Positions 59,843 to 64,000 of a DNA stretch of 64,000 bases are shown here, piece after piece. The DNA lies in contig NZ_JAMJPK010000006.1 of NCBI RefSeq assembly GCF_023554995.1, positions 248,001 through 312,000 on the forward strand. The letters are read 5' to 3'. The translations under genes were made by a program, and so were the position numbers. How positions within the stretch are numbered: position 1 is the first letter of the stretch; each line of letters begins with the position of its first letter. This DNA is from Halomonas gemina. Lineage in GTDB: Bacteria > Pseudomonadota > Gammaproteobacteria > Pseudomonadales > Halomonadaceae. Under the pieces are notes generated by a model that saw only the letters and a program-made list of their open reading frames with translations, had not been told where the DNA came from and did no database searches.

Positions 59843-60438
59843 GACAATGACCCCTTGTCCAGGTGCTCCAGGATATCGATGACGCTCTCGGCCACTTTGG
59901 CGATGCGCTGGCCGCGGTCCATGGCGATCTTGCGCAACATGCGGTAGGCCTGCTCCTCGTCACAGTCCTGGTGTTTCATCAACAGCCCCTTGGCGCGCTC
60001 GATGCGCTTGCGGTCGGTGAGCTGGTTGCGCACCTTGTCGAGCTCCTGGCGCATCGATTGGAAGGCGTCGAAGCGGGCGATGGCGACCTCGATGATCGCC
60101 CTGACCCTTCCGGGCACCAGGCCGTCGACCACGTAGGCGCTGACGCCGGACTTGAGTGCCGCCTGCATGGTGTCGGGGTCGTGCTGGTCGGCGAAGAACA
60201 CCACCGGCCGGGGGTTCTCGCGGTTGAGCAGCGCCATGCTGTCGAGGGTATCGCGGTCGGGCGATTCCATATCGATGATCACCACGTCGGGTTGGTGACG
60301 GGCAACCATCTCGTTGAGGCTGGCCGGGCCTTGCAGCCGACAGGCCACTTCATGACCTTCCTGGGTCAGGGCCTCCTCGACCATCGCGGCCCGCACGAGC
60401 TCGTCGTCGACCAGCAGGATCTTCAGGGGTGGGGACAT
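59839..60438 (-). CDS. nasT: ANTAR-domain antiterminator NasT
   Basis: 199 residues from ATG 60438 (MSPPLKILLVDDELVRAAMV); an in-frame ATG at 60489 would add 17 residues with no better ribosome-binding site. A receiver-like domain (residues about 5-120, VVIIDMESPDRDTLDSMALL) is followed by an ANTAR RNA-binding domain (QLTDRKRIERAKGLLMKHQD, then EEQAYRMLRKIAMDRG). It binds two-hairpin leader RNA and prevents termination upstream of nitrate assimilation genes. Divergent from nasA. Confidence 0.9.
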   Translation of the reverse strand: MSPPLKILLVDDELVRAAMVEEALTQEGHEVACRLQGPASLNEMVARHQPDVVIIDMESPDRDTLDSMALLNRENPRPVVFFADQHDPDTMQAALKSGVSAYVVDGLVPGRVRAIIEVAIARFDAFQSMRQELDKVRNQLTDRKRIERAKGLLMKHQDCDEEQAYRMLRKIAMDRGQRIAKVAESVIDILEHLDKGSLS

Positions 60439-60752
60439 GGTGACATCGCTCGTCGTTTGGCGTCTGACCGACCTGCTAGCAAGATGCATTCCAGATTCGC
60501 CTTTTTACGGTAGGGAGCGGCCTTGGCGATGCGGCGACACCACTGGGCCGCCTCATGCTGCACTGCAGTGGTGCGGATGCTTGCCCGGGCGTGTCGCGAC
60601 TGGTGCAGGCGGGGCGTTCATGATGCGCCGCGAACGACCCGCTGGGCAGGGCAACCGATCAAGATGGCGAAGGTTTTCGTCGCCTGGCACATGGCTTGCT
60701 TGAGATAGAGGTAATAACCCGGGGTGGCCAGGCGGTCATCCCCGCGGCAGAC

Positions 60753-60810
60753 GGCAACGACGCCCACCTGCGCCTTCCCGACCGGGACGACGCGGTGGGC
60801 GTCTTCGTTT
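60753..60810 (+). promoter_or_regulatory. nasA leader: ANTAR-type hexaloop overlapping a leader terminator
   Basis: GACGCCCACC (60759-60768) pairs with GGTGGGCGTC (60794-60803), with inner stems GCG/CGC and TCCC/GGGA, followed by TTCGTTTG: an intrinsic terminator 40 bases before the nasA start. GGC-AACGAC-GCC (60753-60764) forms a small hairpin whose hexaloop has A1 and G4 and overlaps the terminator's first arm, as expected for a NasT-controlled antiterminator. The rest of the divergent 408-base gap (60439-60846) contains the promoters; CGCCTGGC and GCCAGGCG (about 60680 and 60727) can also pair. Confidence 0.5.
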
Positions 60811-60846
60811 GCCCGCTCATTCTTGGCAAGTCTCGAGGAGGTCGAC

Positions 60847-63594
60847 ATGCAACAGGCCCGAACCACCTGTCCCTACTGTGGCGTCGGCTGTGGCGTTCTG
60901 GCCCAGCTGGATGACGAGCAGATGACCCACGTGGAGGGGGACGGCCAGCACCCGGCCAACTACGGTCGCCTGTGCGTAAAGGGCTCGGCGCTGCACGAGA
61001 CGCTGGGCGATCACGGCCGCTTGACCCGGCCTCGGGTCGACGGCGCCGAGGTCGACTGGGCCACCGCGCTGGACAGCGTGGCCACTCGCCTGGCGGCCAT
61101 CCGCGAGGCGCAGGGGGCGGCGGCGATTGGCGCCTATCTCTCCGGGCAGCTGCTCACCGAGGACTACTACGTCGCCAACAAACTGTTCAAGGGCTTCGTC
61201 GGCACGCCGCATCTCGATACCAACTCGCGGCTGTGCATGGCCTCGGCGGTGGCCGCCCACAAGCGCGCATTCGGCGCCGACGCCGTGCCGTGCTGCTACG
61301 AGGACCTGGAAGAGGCCGAACTGGTGGTGCTGGTGGGTTCCAACCTGGCCTGGAACCACCCGGTGCTCTACCAGCGCCTCAAGGCCGCCAAGACCCGCAA
61401 CCCGCTGCTGCGCGTGGTGGTGATCGACCCGCGCGTCACCGATAGCTGCGAAATCGCCGACCTCTACCTGGGCCTGGCGCCGGGCAGCGACGGCCGGCTG
61501 TTCACCGGCCTGCTGGCCAGGATGGCCGACACCGGCAAGCTCGACCGGGTCTATCTCGACCGCCACACCGCCGGCCTCGAAAAGGCGCTGGCCGCGGCGC
61601 GGGAGGACGACACCAGCGTGGAGGTGATCGCCGCCGACTGTGATCTCGACCCGGAACGGCTGGAGACCTTCTACTACTGGTTCGTCACCCAGCTGCATGT
61701 GGTGACGCTCTTCTCCCAGGGCATCAACCAGTCCTCCAGCGGCACCGACAAGGCGGGCGCCATCATCAACTGCCATCTGGCGGGCGGCAAGATCGGCCTG
61801 CCTGGCGCCGGGCCCTTCTCGATCACCGGCCAGCCCAACGCCATGGGGGGCCGCGAGGTGGGCGGGCTGGCCAATCAGCTCGCCGCCCACATGGACTACG
61901 ACACGCCCGGCGCCATCGACCGTGTCACGCGCTTCTGGACCACACCGGGACTGCTGCCGACCCTGCCCGAGGGGCCCGGCCACAAGGCACTGGCGCTCTT
62001 CGAGGCCATCGAGAGTGGCGAGGTGCAGGCGGTATGGATCATGGGCACCAACCCGGCGGTGAGCCTGCCCGATGCCAACCGCGTGCGCCGTGCCCTCGAG
62101 CGCTGCCCGCTGGTGATCGTCTCCGACTGCGCGGCCGCCACCGACCTGCTGCCCTTCGCCGATATCGTGCTGCCGGCCTCCGGCTGGTCCGAGAAGGATG
62201 GCACCGTGACCAACTCCGAGCGTTGCATCTCGCGTCAGCGCGGCCTGCTGCCGCCGCCGGGAGAGGCACGCCACGACTGGTGGATCATGGTCGAGGTGGC
62301 CAGGCGCCTGGGATTCGGCGAGGCCTTTGCCTACACCCATCCCGCCGAGATCTTCGATGAGCACGCGCGTCTTTCGGGCTTCGAGAACCCTTCAGACCCC
62401 CAGGGGGAGGGCTCGCGGCTCTTCGACATCTCTGCCCTGGCCGGCCTCGACCGTGCCGCCTATGATGCCCTGGCCCCCATCCAGTGGCCGGTGACGGCCG
62501 ACGCCCCTCATGGCACCCGCCGGCTGTTCGAGGAGGGTCGCTTCGCCACCCCCGATGGGCGAGCCAACCTGGTGCCGGTGCGGCCTCGCGGCCCCGCGCA
62601 GTCGCTTGGCCCGGCCCGTCCGCTACGGCTCAATACCGGCCGGGTGCGCGACCAGTGGCACACCATGACGCGCACCGGCCGGGCCCCAAGGCTGATGAAC
62701 CACCGCGCCGAGCCCTTCATCGACCTGCACCCGGACGATGCCTCTTCCTACGGCATCGAGGACCAGCAGCTGGCGCGGCTCTGCGGTGCCGGCGGCGACT
62801 ACGTCGGCCGGGCACGCCTCTCCCGGGGCCAGCGCCGCGGTGAGCTCTTCGTGCCCATCCACTGGACCGACCAGTTCAGCGGCAGGGCGCGCATGGGCTC
62901 CCTGCTCGAGGGACACCCCGACCCGCTGTCGGGCCAGCCGGAATCCAAGCACGGCGCCGTTTCCCTCGCGCCCCTGGCCTGTGACTGGGAGGCGACCCTG
63001 CTGGTCGCCGATGATCTGGCCGTCGAGCCGGCCTGGTGCGGTGAGGTCGACTACTGGGCGCGCATCCCCCTGGCCCGGGCGCAGCGCTGGCAGCTGGCCG
63101 GCAGCGAGGCGAAGGATTGGCTGGCCTGGGCCGCCCGGCGGCTGGAGGTGGTGGCGTCGCTGTGGTGTGACGACCCGGTTCAAGGCCGCCTGCGTGCGGC
63201 GGGCCTCGAGGAGGGGCGTCTGCGCTGGTGGCTGATGGTGGGACCGCCTGTCGAGTTGCCCGGTCTGGCCTGGCTCGATGCCCGCTTTACCGAGGCGGCC
63301 AGCGGCGAGAGGCTGTCCACGAGTCAGAGGCGTCGGCTGCTGGCCGGCTGCGACGACGGCGCCGGTGACAGCGGGCCATTGGTCTGCAGCTGTCATCAGG
63401 TGGGACAGGAGGCCATCGTCGCCGCCATCCGCGAGGGGGATGCCAGCGTCGAGGCGCTGGGTGCCCGTCTCGCCTGCGGTACCCAGTGCGGCAGCTGCAT
63501 TCCCGAACTCAAATCCCTGATCGAAGAATGTGCCAAAGAGGAGGGGAGCCATGCCCGTGTCACGACGCATCCCGAAGCCATCGATGTTGCTTGA
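60847..63594 (+). CDS. nasA: Assimilatory nitrate reductase catalytic subunit
   Basis: 915 residues from ATG 60847 with GAGGAGG upstream ([20 protein letters not shown]). N-terminal 4Fe-4S motif C-x2-C-x3-C, with the fourth Cys in [10 protein letters not shown], then the Mo-bis-MGD domain ([55 protein letters not shown]), the molydopterin-binding C-terminal domain ([20 protein letters not shown]), and a C-terminal BFD-like [2Fe-2S] domain ([28 protein letters not shown]). It reduces nitrate to nitrite in the cytoplasm. Overlaps the start of cobA. Confidence 0.95.
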   Translation: MQQARTTCPYCGVGCGVLAQLDDEQMTHVEGDGQHPANYGRLCVKGSALHETLGDHGRLTRPRVDGAEVDWATALDSVATRLAAIREAQGAAAIGAYLSGQLLTEDYYVANKLFKGFVGTPHLDTNSRLCMASAVAAHKRAFGADAVPCCYEDLEEAELVVLVGSNLAWNHPVLYQRLKAAKTRNPLLRVVVIDPRVTDSCEIADLYLGLAPGSDGRLFTGLLARMADTGKLDRVYLDRHTAGLEKALAAAREDDTSVEVIAADCDLDPERLETFYYWFVTQLHVVTLFSQGINQSSSGTDKAGAIINCHLAGGKIGLPGAGPFSITGQPNAMGGREVGGLANQLAAHMDYDTPGAIDRVTRFWTTPGLLPTLPEGPGHKALALFEAIESGEVQAVWIMGTNPAVSLPDANRVRRALERCPLVIVSDCAAATDLLPFADIVLPASGWSEKDGTVTNSERCISRQRGLLPPPGEARHDWWIMVEVARRLGFGEAFAYTHPAEIFDEHARLSGFENPSDPQGEGSRLFDISALAGLDRAAYDALAPIQWPVTADAPHGTRRLFEEGRFATPDGRANLVPVRPRGPAQSLGPARPLRLNTGRVRDQWHTMTRTGRAPRLMNHRAEPFIDLHPDDASSYGIEDQQLARLCGAGGDYVGRARLSRGQRRGELFVPIHWTDQFSGRARMGSLLEGHPDPLSGQPESKHGAVSLAPLACDWEATLLVADDLAVEPAWCGEVDYWARIPLARAQRWQLAGSEAKDWLAWAARRLEVVASLWCDDPVQGRLRAAGLEEGRLRWWLMVGPPVELPGLAWLDARFTEAASGERLSTSQRRRLLAGCDDGAGDSGPLVCSCHQVGQEAIVAAIREGDASVEALGARLACGTQCGSCIPELKSLIEECAKEEGSHARVTTHPEAIDVA

Positions 63595-64000
63595 GTCGGC
63601 AAGTACGGTGTGCATGCAGTTGGCGCGTCTCGCCCAGGGGTCCGGTCGCTGGCTGGCCGGGCGTTTCGGTGGTACGCGGCATCTCGAGGAGGAGCCGCTG
63701 GTTGGCGATTGTCGTAACGGCAGCGTCTATCTGGTGGGCGCCGGTAGCGGGGTTGCTGATCTGTTGACGCTCCGCGCCGCCCGGCTGCTGCGGCAGGCCG
63801 ATGCCGTGGTCTACGACCGCCTGGTCGGGGATGAGGTGCTGGCGCTGATTCCCGCCGGACGGGGGCGCTACGATGTGGGCAAGGCCCGTGGCCACCATAG
63901 CGTCCCCCAGGCCGAGATCGGCGAGCTGATGGTCAGGCTGGCACGCCAGGGCAAGTCGGTGGTGCGCCTCAAGGGTGGGGACCCTGGCGTGTTCGGGCGC
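63551..64000 (+). CDS. cobA: Uroporphyrinogen-III C-methyltransferase, cut by the right window edge
   Basis: 150 codons to the window edge. ATG 63551 (GAGGAGGGGAG upstream) lies inside the end of nasA. After an unusual N-terminal extension of about 56 residues comes the SAM-dependent methyltransferase: [49 protein letters not shown] and [14 protein letters not shown]. The first motif is normally GAGPGDP; here it reads GAGSGVA. It makes precorrin-2 for the siroheme of NirB, which explains the location. The C-terminus is outside the window, so fusion to CysG-type domains cannot be excluded, although the N-terminus is not CysG-like. Confidence 0.9.
   Translation, partial: MPVSRRIPKPSMLLESASTVCMQLARLAQGSGRWLAGRFGGTRHLEEEPLVGDCRNGSVYLVGAGSGVADLLTLRAARLLRQADAVVYDRLVGDEVLALIPAGRGRYDVGKARGHHSVPQAEIGELMVRLARQGKSVVRLKGGDPGVFGR

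Overview
The window reads as chromosomal DNA of a halophilic, GC-rich gammaproteobacterium, most likely Halomonas or another member of the Halomonadaceae. The core block rph / crc / pyrE / trmL / rep / di-haem cytochrome c resembles Halomonas and Pseudomonas, a betaine-type OpuC transporter and very acidic linkers fit a halophile, and there is a full assimilatory nitrate cluster. No numerical GC or database comparison was run; compositional statements are by eye.

Layout. (1) 1-14.4 kb: accessory catabolism of amino acids. It holds three DadA/PuuB-type FAD amine oxidoreductases, a polar amino-acid ABC transporter, a sodium:solute symporter followed by a 38-residue membrane protein, a 2-hydroxyacid dehydrogenase, a class II aldolase-like protein and two LysR regulators. 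A zone of dead genes lies at 7.8-8.5 kb. The first LysR gene is flanked by two near-identical 39-bp promoter elements, one facing the oxidoreductase and one facing the transporter. (2) About 14.6-25.3 kb: a visibly AT-richer island with a GlpD-like dehydrogenase, a complete Dpp/Opp-type ABC transporter with a Tat-type binding protein, an SDR, a LysR and a P4-type integrase. The integrase abuts the 3' end of yicC, a known attachment site for mobilizable islands. (3) 25.3-32.7 kb: housekeeping genes (yicC, rph, crc, pyrE, trmL, rep, a duplicated cytochrome c) ending at tRNA-Arg(CCG). (4) 32.7-36.0 kb: decayed mobile DNA behind the tRNA, with remnants of ISL3-type transposases, a cation-antiporter tail and one intact quinone-oxidoreductase-like gene. 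(5) 36.1-38.8 kb: a LysR plus a probable tmpAB pair that would turn 2-trimethylaminoethylphosphonate into glycine betaine and phosphate. (6) 39-48.3 kb: a catabolic cluster of aldA-like dehydrogenase, enolase-superfamily enzyme, GMC oxidoreductase, IclR, LysR, HIBADH-type dehydrogenase and a second ALDH. A long perfect palindrome sits in the first promoter. (7) 48.6-52.2 kb: an OpuC-type betaine/choline transporter. (8) 52.6-64 kb: nitrate/nitrite assimilation (narK, nirD, nirB, an NADH-dependent FAD reductase, nasS, nasT, nasA, cobA), with leader terminators that fit NasT-mediated antitermination.

Working together: regions 5-7 could make, import or oxidise betaine-like solutes, and regions 1 and 2 add amino-acid and peptide scavenging. 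Nitrate assimilation supplies nitrogen under NasS/NasT control, and Crc could set carbon-source hierarchy over the many LysR/IclR-controlled pathways. The items most worth a second look are the duplicated LysR promoter element, the small symporter partner, the Crc-like protein outside Pseudomonas, the yicC island, the 28-bp palindrome, and the nas leader RNAs.
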